From Sycobia sp. Sy_11 (taxonomy: Eukaryota > Arthropoda > Insecta > Hymenoptera > Epichrysomallidae), in the NCBI GenBank assembly GCA_018907035.1, contig JACCIC010000390.1:1-64000 (forward strand): 64,000 bases of DNA. Reading direction: 5' to 3'. This document shows, piece after piece, positions 43,857 to 53,600 of the stretch. Position numbers and translations under genes: made by a program. The stretch's first letter is position 1. Each line of letters opens with the position of its first letter. Below the pieces are notes generated by a model. It was given only the letters and a program-made list of their open reading frames with translations. It did not search any database and was not told where the DNA came from.

Positions 43857-44960
43857 CATTAAAGGATGATACTACTTATGTGAAAATTGATAATGAAGAA
43901 ATCATGAAGCTACAAAGTAATTTGAAAGAATTATTAAATAATTGGAAAAGAAATGACTATATAAATGATAGTACATATAAATATTTAAAATGTGGATATG
44001 GTACTGTAGCAAAATGTTATGGGCTTCCCCAATTCATAAAGAAAAGGTGATATTTAGAAACAGAATATCGTCATTTAATTTCTCAACTTATAATATGTTC
44101 TACATTCTTTTTTTACTTTTTTTCACTTCATTATTTATATTAAAAATATTGCTTTCAATCTCCGCGATGATTTCTCTGATAGGGAGATTCTTTTAGAATA
44201 TAATATTCCATGTTTGGCATCTTTAGACATGATGTTTACTATTACTTTTGGTATTTCTTTCTCCGTTAGATTTCTGAACCAATTTTTATTATCGTCATTG
44301 TTTATCTGAGGGCTTTGAAATTGTTTTTTATTTATAATAGTCGCCGGTTATAGCCAATTTAGTTATGGAAAAATTAGGAAGTATTGCTTTGTCAAAATTA
44401 ATTTTTGAAACAATTAATTGGTTGAAATGGTGATGTTTTTAATTCTGTATATAACAGAATTAAATTTAAAAAGGAAATTGAAGTCAATAATCAGTTCAGT
44501 TTTTTTTGGATATCAATTTCATTAGATATCATAATAATAAAGTGAAGCTTAATTGGTATAGAAAATCTACTTGGTCAAGTAGATTTTTAGATTTTAATTC
44601 ACACCAGCAATTCGGAAACAAAATAGGGACACTGAAAGGTATTATTGACAGAGCAATAAAATTGTCACATCAGGATTTTAGACAAAATAATTTGCAGATA
44701 GTAAGGGAAAATTTCATTAATAATGGATATCCAATTGAATTTATTAATAAATGAATTGCAGAGAGACTGTTTGATATTTATAATACCGAAAATAGACATA
44801 ATGTAAGAGTTGACGTTAATAAGGCTAAAATTATAGTTTTAGCATATGTCAGAGGATTGTCGGAATGAATTAAAAGAAATTTTCGGAAATATAACATTCA
44901 AATTTTCTTTAAAAATTACAATTTTCAGATTTTTCCCTTGCTTACTGAATTGTCAAACAT
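43857..44960 (+). pseudogene. Penelope-like element fragment P1
   Basis: 43861-44052 reads LKDDTTYVKIDNEEIMKLQ and then CYGLPQFIKK, the conserved N-terminal RT core of Penelope-like elements. A disordered stretch follows. From 44340 the RT resumes (LVMEKLGSIALSKLIFE), loses the catalytic YVDD block by deletion, and continues at 44506-44754 with LNWYRKSTWSSRFLDFNSH and FINNGYPIEFIN. It ends near 44890 before any GIY-YIG domain. It is related to P2 and P3. Confidence 0.75.
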
Positions 44961-45969
44961 AAATCAAATTATTTTAATAGTATAAGGGGTTTTCAGTATA
45001 TATGTAGAGTTGTGGTCTTATCGATTTTTATTTAAAAAAATTAATTTTAAAAAATAATTAAAATTATTTAAATTAACATATATCTATATATACCATTTCA
45101 TATATCCAAAAATGTAAATTTCAATATAAATTGTTAGAAGTGGTATCCAATATAAATCCAGTATAATTTGTGAATTATTAATTATTTAAGCAAACAAATT
45201 GAAGTTAATTTCTATTGGGGCCCCTCTTTGATACGTCAACAAGTACAACCTCCTTAAAACTATTATTTATTTAACCTATTTAAATCATGACAAAATTTCG
45301 AAATTTCAAATTAAAATTTTAATGTTAATTTATAATTATAAAAAGTTATATATTTATTTTGGCCATTAATCCCATCAGCGATTCTACTACTTCTATATGA
45401 ATTTATACTTTTCTTTATATAAATTAAATTTTCTACTACGTTACATTGATCAATGTTGTAGTTCTTTTGTTTCGAATATAAAAAAAAACTTATTTCTTTG
45501 ATTTTTTAAAATTATCTGAAGGGTTTTGGCAGTACAGGGTGTAATTGAAAATTTTATTTTAAAAAAGTGCTACGTGTCAAAAAATCACATTTCGTTTTTA
45601 AATGTTGTTTTCAATAGTATTAAACTGGTGACTCCAATAACTTTTACTACCATTCAAAAATGGATTTCAAGATTGCAATTTCAAGATTGTTCAATTCTGA
45701 TGGATTTGGCAAACTGTACAACTAGGTGAAGTTAATTCTTGAAACCGAACGTAGATTTTCTTACAGTCATATTGATTAAATTGTTATAGTTAAATATATC
45801 ATATCACATCATACTCATACTAATTTAATCGTCACTTCTGCATAAAAGGCAATATTCATCGTCTGCTACGAAAATATTCACGGTATTTAATTGAAAAAAA
45901 AAAAAAATATACGAGATATGTAATATATATTGTATGTATATTATATTGTATATATTATATATACACATT
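44961..45969. other. AT-rich intergenic DNA, nothing recognised
   Basis: A 67-codon frame at 45526-45729 has no recognisable domain. Confidence 0.5.
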
Positions 45970-46865
45970 TTAAATACGGTTTCTACTGAGAAATATTGTA
46001 TTGGTGTGTACGGGCGCTTGATTACGATATCACGTTGCCTCAAAACGATTTCTATAGGCAGTTCTGTGTTCAGATGATAGAATGCGATGTTCAGGTATCT
46101 CTGGGCCATTTCTACGGGGAATATTATATTTAGTTGATAGAAAACGACATCCAGATATGAGGAAATCAACTTCTATGGGAAGATTCATATTGAGACGATA
46201 CTCTTTCCGAACGACTTCTACGGGGAGTATCGTGTTTAGTCATTAGGAACCGATGCTAGCTTTCTCGGGACGACTTCTACTGGGTCTATCGTGTTTAGTT
46301 GGTAGGAAACGATGTTGACGTATGTCAGGACAACTTCTACGGAGAATTTCGTGTTCGGATGATAGAATGCGATTTCGAGGTGTTTTGAAACGACTTCTAC
46401 GGGAAATTTCGTATTCGGACGGTAGAAGATAATGTCCAGGTACGACGGGACGAGTTTTACGAGGAATATCGTGTTTAGTTGATAGAAAACAAAATTCGGG
46501 TATATCGGGTCAACTTCTACGGGGAGTTTCGTGTTCGGATGACAGAATGCGATTTCCAGATGATTTGGAACGGCTTCTACGGGGAGGGTCATGTATAGTT
46601 AGTGGGAAACGATGTCCAGGTATCACATTACGACTTCTATGAAGAAATTAGTATTCTATCATTCGAGCACGCACACTCCCAGTAAGAATCGTCCCGGGAT
46701 AACTAGACATTGTATTCTAGCTCCCCAACACAAAACTCTTTATAGCAGTCATCCCGAGACATTTCCTATAGTCCGAACATGATGCTCTCTGTGATTGTCG
46801 TCTCGAGACACTTGCACACTTTTTATACCGCTCGAACTCGAAAGTACAATTTTTTCCATTGAAGC
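45970..46865. repeat. 60-bp minisatellite, array 2, with orientation switch
   Basis: The phrase CGACTTCTACGGGGA-like recurs at 46213, 46273, 46333, 46393, 46453, 46513, 46573 and 46633, an almost exact 60-base period, with less regular units before. After about 46660 the units run in the opposite orientation (GTCCCGAGACA...) to 46860. The unit matches array 1 at 22110-22400. Antisense frames at 45825-46169 and 46236-46592 read through as a 20-residue repeat with PVEVV in each unit, a consequence of the 60-base period. Confidence 0.85.
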
Positions 46866-47072
46866 CGTATTTTATATGCATATATATATATTGTATAAAA
46901 TGGTCAGCAAAATATTAACTTTTGGAAGTGGACGCTACATTGAAGCAGCTTTTTATACAGAAGCGACGATAGGTAAATTACGGCCAATTATTTAAAGAAA
47001 TATAGATTTGTATATATGAGTACTTTGTACTTAGATATTATTGAATTGTTTATGAAATCGGTTAAATTATTA

Positions 47073-47102
47073 TCTCGGGCGAAGCCGAGACGGGGGATGC
47101 TA

Positions 47103-47103
<1 letters not shown>
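47073..47103 (+). mobile_element. Helitron-like 3' terminus
   Basis: A hairpin TCTCGG-GCGAAG-CCGAGA (47073-47090) is followed after nine bases by CTAG (47100-47103) and then T. That is the Helitron signature: a short GC-rich hairpin about 10 bases before a CTRR end inserted before T. No rolling-circle replicase is visible and the 5' end was not found, so this would be a non-autonomous or truncated copy, possibly including the minisatellite upstream. Confidence 0.6.

Positions 47104-47104
<1 letters not shown>

Positions 47105-47155
<51 letters not shown>
47105..47155. repeat. (TA)n microsatellite
   Basis: It directly follows the Helitron-like end. Confidence 0.9.
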
Positions 47156-47156
<1 letters not shown>

Positions 47157-47159
47157 GAA

Positions 47160-48110
47160 TATACATATATGTATATACAAAATCGATCGCACGAATACGT
47201 GCATTTATTCTATTTTTTCAAGCATCTGTCGCCGGTTATAGACAATTTAGTTATGGAAAAATTAGAAAGTATTGCTTTGTCAAAATTAATTTTTGAACCA
47301 ATTATATTTAAGAGATATGTTGATGATATCTTTACTATTGTTTTAGAAGTTTTGATGGATGAAATGGTGGACGTTTTTAATTCTGTATATAACAGAATTA
47401 AATTTACAAAGGAAATTGAAGTCAATAATCAATTGAGATTTTTCGATATCAATTTCATTAGATATAATAATAATAAAATGAAGTTGAATTGGTATAGAAA
47501 ATCTACTTGGTCAGGTAGGTTTTTAGATTTTAATTCACACCACCAATTCAAAAACAAAATTGGGACACTGAAGGTTGTTATTAACAGAGCAATAAAATTA
47601 TCATATAAGGATTTTAGACAGAATAATTCGCAGATAGTAAGGGAAACTTTCATGGTGGGGACAATCAGTTTGCACTTTATTAATAAAGAATTTTTTTCAG
47701 CTAATATATTTTTATTTCAAGCGTCCAGTCCCGAATCTTATCTCTACTTCACTTTCCAATGCTTCCTACTCCCCTTCCTCTTTAGAACACTAGCTGGATA
47801 ATTGTGCGTTACAAGCCTGCTACATTTGCCCACCCTCCCCCCAATACCACTTACAGTTATTTGTACCAGCCTGTGCACGTACCTGATGGTCGGCTGCTGT
47901 TTCTGTAATTATATCAAATTACATAGCTATTTCTGTTCGGACCTGCCCTACAGTATCCACCCTTATCAATCGTAAACGGATCTCGTTGGTGTTTCTGCCG
48001 TTGAAAAATTTTATCCAGCTGGCGCTGAGACGGGACCAGATCAGCTTATGTTCTTGGCATTTCCTATACATCTCTAGTATATTTCTGCTGTGTATATTTC
48101 TAATGCTACT
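47160..48110 (+). repeat. Dispersed repeat D, copy 2 (interrupted by P2)
   Basis: It matches the reverse complement of 22430-22975 in blocks on both sides of the Penelope-like insert (47224-47714). Similarity is moderate and fades after about 48000. Confidence 0.55.
47224..47714 (+). pseudogene. Penelope-like element fragment P2 with 8-bp target duplication
   Basis: The RT core reads LVMEKLESIALSKLIFEP, then the catalytic RYVDDIFTIV (about 47317), RFFDINFIRYNNNKMKLNWY and FRQNNSQIVRETF. After the last block the sequence jumps to GGGGACAATCAGTTTGCAC, which in P3 lies 3' of the ribozyme-like motif, so the GIY-YIG domain and ribozyme region are deleted. TTTCAAGC repeats at 47216-47223 and 47715-47722, consistent with a target duplication within dispersed repeat D. 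Confidence 0.75.
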
Positions 48111-49195
48111 GTTCCTCTATTCTCCTTTTCTTTTCATTTCCTCGTTTGTAAGAGAGAGATAATACGATTCACTGTATTGTTCTCTCACTCTAGTATAGGC
48201 TTCAACTCTGTTCACAGTGCGCACGGTCTAATCTATAAGTCTATGGAGTGTAGAAAGAAGGAATGGAAAGTCCACTAAAATCGTGTCAATTTACACAGCA
48301 GGAATTCGGGACAGGACAAGGTGGCGACATCCTGTGACTTGTGAGATTGTTCGTTCAAATGCATGTATTTGAAGAAAAGAGAGAGAAGGGATGCAGTGAG
48401 CATGGAGAGAGGAAAAAGTTAAATCTCTACTTCTTTTCTTCTCCTTACTCATTTTGGATTTTACTTTCTCTCTCTGTTGCACGCCGAACCATCGAGGGAT
48501 TTCCATAACAGCGACATCTACCGGATAAATCTAAACTACTGTCTTCGACAAATTTATGATAAGCTTTTCCTATCATGTAAAGCGAGTGGAGTGTCCACTC
48601 CTTCTCTACCTTCATAAGTATGCGAATAAGTAGCGGAAGGTAGCGGAGTTTAATTTTCTATTCTCTCTATAGTCGATTCTCTTTAACAGAGTGAGTAAGA
48701 GAAAAAAAATAAGAAAATCGATATGCTGATTGCAGATCTCCCTATTTCGCGAGTATATATGATTATAATATACATATATAAATAAATTCATGCATTTGAA
48801 ATTTATATTTTCATGAGAATAAAATATCTATAATTGATCTGCAATTAAATTAAATTAATTTATGAATGTAGTTATGATATATAGTGTACTTTTCAGTGAT
48901 TTCATTTATTAGTTAGTTCGAAAATTAAAAGTAGTAGAAATAGTAAAAAATGAAAATAAACGTATTTATTTAACTTAATATTATTATATTTATTGGTTAC
49001 TAGTTGTAAAAAATTTAGTTTTCATAGGATACTTAAGGTAAATAGTTTCATTATCTTACATGGCTTATAATTTTTCTTTTTCATTTTCGTTTTTATTATT
49101 TGTTCAATTTGAAACAGAATATTTACATATTGTAAACAAATACTCTTTTTAAGGAAAATTCATCATAATAATTATTTGATCTACCATCAATAATT
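48111..49195. other. Intergenic DNA upstream of the galactosyltransferase gene
   Basis: No supported ORF. Presumably it holds the promoter and 5' UTR of the gene at 49196, but no TATA or initiator could be chosen with confidence. Confidence 0.5.
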
Positions 49196-50386
49196 ATGAC
49201 TATCAAGTGCATGACAGGTTTTTTACTATTTATTTGTGTGGTTGTGATATTAATAATTCTTATCAATTTAAATAATGAAAAACATTTGTCAATTATTGCA
49301 TCTGATAACTTTGTTAGAAAGAATAAAGATATTGAAAATGAAAGATTAATACTTATGAATAAATCTATAAAAGTATTGAATTTGGAAATTTTTGAATATA
49401 TAATTGATACAACATGCAATTATTCAAATAGTGATTATGAAGATTTAAGAGATGATAATACAAAGTTAAAAATTGTTTGGATAATTACATCCTATGCAGG
49501 CGATGTTTCAAAACGAAGTGCTTTGAGGCATGCTTATAACTCTGAAGAGCTTAAAAGACTTGGAATAAGAAGAATTTTTTTACTTGGAATTTTAAATGAT
49601 AAAATTAAAAAAAATAAAGGTATATCACAACCTGCAATTGAAAATGAAGCTGAAAGATTTCAAGATATTGTACAGGGTAATTTTATTGAAGCTTATAAGA
49701 ATTTAAGTTATAAACATCTAATGGGTTTGCAATGGGCTATAAATAAATGTAGTAATGTTTATTCTTATATTATGAAAATGGATGATGATATTATTATAAA
49801 TTTATATGAAGCAATAATACTTTTACACAATATGACAAATAATTTAAACACTAGTGGAGACTTTCTAATGGGATATGTTTTGGAACATATGAAACCTATT
49901 AGAAATAAAGCTAATAAATGGTATGTGACAAATGACGAGTTTCCAGAAAAATTTTATCCATCTTTTCTTTCGGGATGGTTTTATGTGACAAATATGCTAA
50001 CAGCATTGAAACTGATTTATAAGAGTCAACAGCATTTAAAATACTTTTGGATAGATGATTTGTTTATTACTGGAATATTAAGACAAGAAGCTGGAATTGA
50101 AAATTTAATAAATATTAAACAGTTTTTTGCATCTGACTATCGATTTTTAAAATGTTGTCTTAAACAAACTCCAAACTTCAAATGTGATTATATAGTCGGT
50201 CCTGATGGTGGAGATACAAGTTTATTATTAAGTTTTCAAAAACAAAGTGCGAATTGTTATTATCAACAGAAATGTATTTTTCGCTCAAAAGAGCTGTTGT
50301 TAAAAGATACTTGTATTTTATATTATAAAAATGATCTTGGCACGGGAAGTGCTCAAATAGAAAAATTATCATTATATCTTAGTTAA
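49196..50386 (+). CDS. Beta-1,3-galactosyltransferase-like protein (GT31), single exon
   Basis: This is an uninterrupted 396-codon frame. Residues ~7-25 (GFLLFICVVVILIILINL) form an N-terminal signal anchor, making a type II Golgi membrane protein. The GT31 motifs appear in order: KRSALRHAYN at 106-115, EAERFQDIVQGNFIEAYKNL at 151-170, the metal/nucleotide-sugar site KMDDDI at 194-199, YPSFLSGWFYV at 254-264, and IDDLFITG at 286-293, where the family has an EDVxxTG-type motif. The length fits B3GALT5/brainiac-like enzymes, which add galactose (or GlcNAc) to glycan chains. The DDD metal site is intact; IDDLF in place of EDV is a noticeable variant. AATAAA follows at 50428. It converges with the Angel-like gene. 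The acceptor substrate cannot be read from sequence. Confidence 0.9.
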   Translation: MTIKCMTGFLLFICVVVILIILINLNNEKHLSIIASDNFVRKNKDIENERLILMNKSIKVLNLEIFEYIIDTTCNYSNSDYEDLRDDNTKLKIVWIITSYAGDVSKRSALRHAYNSEELKRLGIRRIFLLGILNDKIKKNKGISQPAIENEAERFQDIVQGNFIEAYKNLSYKHLMGLQWAINKCSNVYSYIMKMDDDIIINLYEAIILLHNMTNNLNTSGDFLMGYVLEHMKPIRNKANKWYVTNDEFPEKFYPSFLSGWFYVTNMLTALKLIYKSQQHLKYFWIDDLFITGILRQEAGIENLINIKQFFASDYRFLKCCLKQTPNFKCDYIVGPDGGDTSLLLSFQKQSANCYYQQKCIFRSKELLLKDTCILYYKNDLGTGSAQIEKLSLYLS

Positions 50387-50427
50387 AAAATAAACAAACA
50401 CCTATAATTTCACATGTATGGTTGAAC

Positions 50428-50433
50428 AATAAA
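50428..50433 (+). terminator. Poly(A) signal of the galactosyltransferase gene
   Basis: AATAAA 42 bases after the stop codon. Confidence 0.65.
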
Positions 50434-50482
50434 TAACTTTTTAAAAATTTTAATTTTATATAAATTATTAATAAATTTGTAC

Positions 50483-50488
50483 TTTATT
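50483..50488 (-). terminator. Poly(A) signal of the Angel-like gene
   Basis: AATAAA on the minus strand about 117 bases after the stop at 50605. It faces the plus-strand signal 50 bases away, so the two transcripts end almost tail to tail. Confidence 0.6.
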
Positions 50489-50604
50489 GAAAAAATATTT
50501 TTGTAATAATAACATTCCATAACTGCATGAATTTTTGGACATATTCTGATATGTATATACAAGGCAATCATAAATAATCAAAAAATATTTTGTATAATAG
50601 AGGC

Positions 50605-53600
50605 TTATCTTTTTTTTAATTGGAAAGCAGCTCCAAGACATAAATGATCACTTCCTACTATAGAATTTGGAATTGTAGAAAGATATTTTGAACACTCTTC
50701 TATTATTGGTAATCTGTATTTCTCTAATGGCCTTAAACTACTGTAGAATATATAATCAACAGTAACCCATTTGTTTTGATAAGTTGTTGCTTCATTTTTT
50801 CCCATTCTGTCTGTATGGTTATATACACTTTTTAATATAAATGGGTGTGTCAAAAGGCCTGATGAAAATGTGACATAATGGCCACAAACTATTTCTACTT
50901 TTTGGTAATCAGTTGTCCGAGAGCTGACTAACTCCCTGTCTTCCAAGTTTGATAAAGCATCGGTAACTTCATTTTCTGTTATTTTACTTTCAGTGTTTCT
51001 CAACTGTAATTATTATAAAATATTTTTAATTTTTGATTGAAAATAAAAAGTTTATAAATGTTTTGAATTGAATATTCAGCTTTAGTTTATGTATTTTTTA
51101 CTCTGGAAATATTTTTGAAAATAATTTACTTTTCACTATTACTTTTATTATTAAATTAATAATTGAATTGTACTTCTGTCGACTGCCCATATACAAATTA
51201 ACAAATATTTTTTTATTGGTCTTACAGTCCAATCAATTCCATCCAAAAATAAAATAAAATAAGAAATAAAAAATAATAAAAAAAAAATATAAAAAAAAAA
51301 AAAAAAACCAATGATATTTAAGAGATATGTTGATGATATCTTTACAATTGTTCCAAAAGTTTTTGTGGATGAAATGGTGGATGTTTTCAATTCTGTACAT
51401 GACAGAATTAAATTTACAAGGGAGGTTGAAGTAAATAGTCAGTTAAGTTTTTTGGACATTAATGTAATTAGATGTAGTAATAATAAGGTAAAACTTAATT
51501 GGTACAGAAAGCCTACTTGGTCAGGTAGGTTTTTAGATTTTAATTCACACCACCAATTCGGAAACAAAATTGGAGCATTGAGAGGTGTCATTGACAGAGC
51601 ATATAAATTGTCACATAAAGATTTTAGACAAAATAATTTACAGATAGTAAGAGAGACTTTTATTAATAATGGCTATCCAATTCAATTTATTAATAGATTA
51701 ATTGCTGAGAGATTGTTTGACATTTATAATACCGAAAATAGACATAGTGCAGGAATTGATTTTAACGGAGGCAAAATTATTGTCTTACCATATGTTCGAG
51801 GATTATCTGAAAGAATAAAAAGAAATTTTCGGAAATATAACATTCAAATTTTCTTTAAAAATCGCAATAATTTAAGTAGATTGTTTTAATTTAAGTAGAT
51901 AATTGCAAAGATAAGGATGATTTATGCTTAAAGTCAGGAGTTTTTTACAAGATTAATTGCATGGATTGTGATAAATACTATATTGGACAAACAGGTAGAT
52001 ATTTAAAAAAGAGAATTTATGAGCATAAATATAGTTTACGTAGCTCACATATTACTTCTGGTTTAAAAGAGCATTGTTTAAAGTTTTTACATTCTTTTGA
52101 TTTTGTGAATGTGGATATTTTGGAACATGGTATTAATAATAAGTATAAACGGGAGAGTCTTGAAAGTATTCACATTTCCAAGAATCGAAATAATGTGAAT
52201 TTAATGTTAGAGTCTGGTAGATTGGACAGTGTTTATCATTCCTTATTAAATTGATTGGTTTTGGACAATATGTGTAGAGGGGGAATTTATATTTAATTTA
52301 CGAAATTTGGTGGTGGGGATGGGTATATATAGATTAGAATATAAGGTTTAGATTAGTCCCTGATGAGGAGCCGTAGCGAGCTCGAAACGTTGGACAAGTC
52401 TTCAATTAGGTAAGGGTGTTGGGGACAGTCAGACTGCACTTTACTAACAAAGAATTTTTTCAGCTAATATTTTATTTTCAGATTAGTCTACGGGGGTGAA
52501 TGTAAACAAGGACAGTCTGACTGTCATTATAATTTTAATTTAATTTTTAATTTAATTTTTATTTTTAATTTTTATTTTTTATTTTTTTTTTATTTTTTTT
52601 TTATTTTTATTTTTATTTTATTTTTTTATTTTTTTTTTTTTATTATTTTTTTTTATTTTATTTTTATTATTTTTTATTTTTTATTTCTTATTTTATTTTA
52701 TTTTTGGATGGAATTGATTGGACTGTAAGACCAATAAAAAAATATTTGTTAATTATTAAATTAAATAAAATTTTAATTTAATCTTATTAATAATCCAAAA
52801 AATTAAATATAATTTTGTCGATATCTTAATATTATATGAAATAAATAACAACTAGTAAAATATCTTACAATAATATATGGTTTGATCATTTTTATTTTAT
52901 TCAATGAATAAATAAAATTGATATTATTAAATGAAAGAAAAAATGTATGCATAATTTTCAAGGAAATAAAAATAATCTTACCATAACTTTACCATTGCCT
53001 TTACCAGATAATCTCTGAGATAATACATTAAAATGTTGACATTCATCAGTGACATATAAATGTGGAGGAATCAAAGAATTTGATAAGCGTTGATAATCAT
53101 AATTTTCTAAGTTTCTGCCTTTACCTACAAATTTTATTGAACCTTCAGTAATAAATCTGTAAACTCCACTGTATGGTTCTAAATTAAAATCACCTGATAG
53201 AACAATAGGAAGGTATTGTGGGCCTAGACTATTAAATCAATTTTATTTCAATTTGAGTATAGATTATTTATAAACATAATTAGAAGTAACTTACATAGTA
53301 TTTTGAATGAAAGAAATTCGTTCAATTTCTGCAAATAAAAGTTGTATTTGCCCTAATCTAATATCATTTCTTCTTGGATTAAAAAGTAAATGAGTAGTTG
53401 CAACAACAAATTTTGTTTCTGAATTCTCTTTTAAAGAAAATTTGGCAATTAGGCCTACATTATCTCTACTTAATAATTCAATACCTGATTGATAGAATTC
53501 AACTTTGGAATACTCTAATAAATTAAATAAATCTTCTTTATACATAAGAAGTAAACCATCTTTCTTACTGCTCGTACGTTTTTTATACAAATACGTAAAC

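Larger units (their letters stand above)
51305..52530 (+). mobile_element. Penelope-like element copy P3, 5'-truncated, in the last Angel intron
   Basis: The element begins inside RT right after a long A run, passes through RT, a GIY-YIG endonuclease and a hammerhead-like motif, and ends in T-rich sequence near 52530. It lies antisense to the host gene. It is the most complete of three related fragments in the window (P1 43857, P2 47224). Confidence 0.85.

Noticed and set aside
45526..45729. 67-codon frame between Penelope fragment P1 and the minisatellite
   Set aside because: No domain or repeat relationship could be found, and it is short in AT-rich sequence.
45970..46865. Possible CRISPR-like array because of the regular 60-base period
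   Set aside because: Whole units repeat without unique spacers, units diverge along their length, the orientation flips, and the context is an animal genome.
52430..52530. Second ribozyme downstream of the hammerhead-like motif
   Set aside because: The paired phrases ACAGTCAGACTG and ACAGTCTGACTGTC can form small hairpins, but no catalytic core is present.
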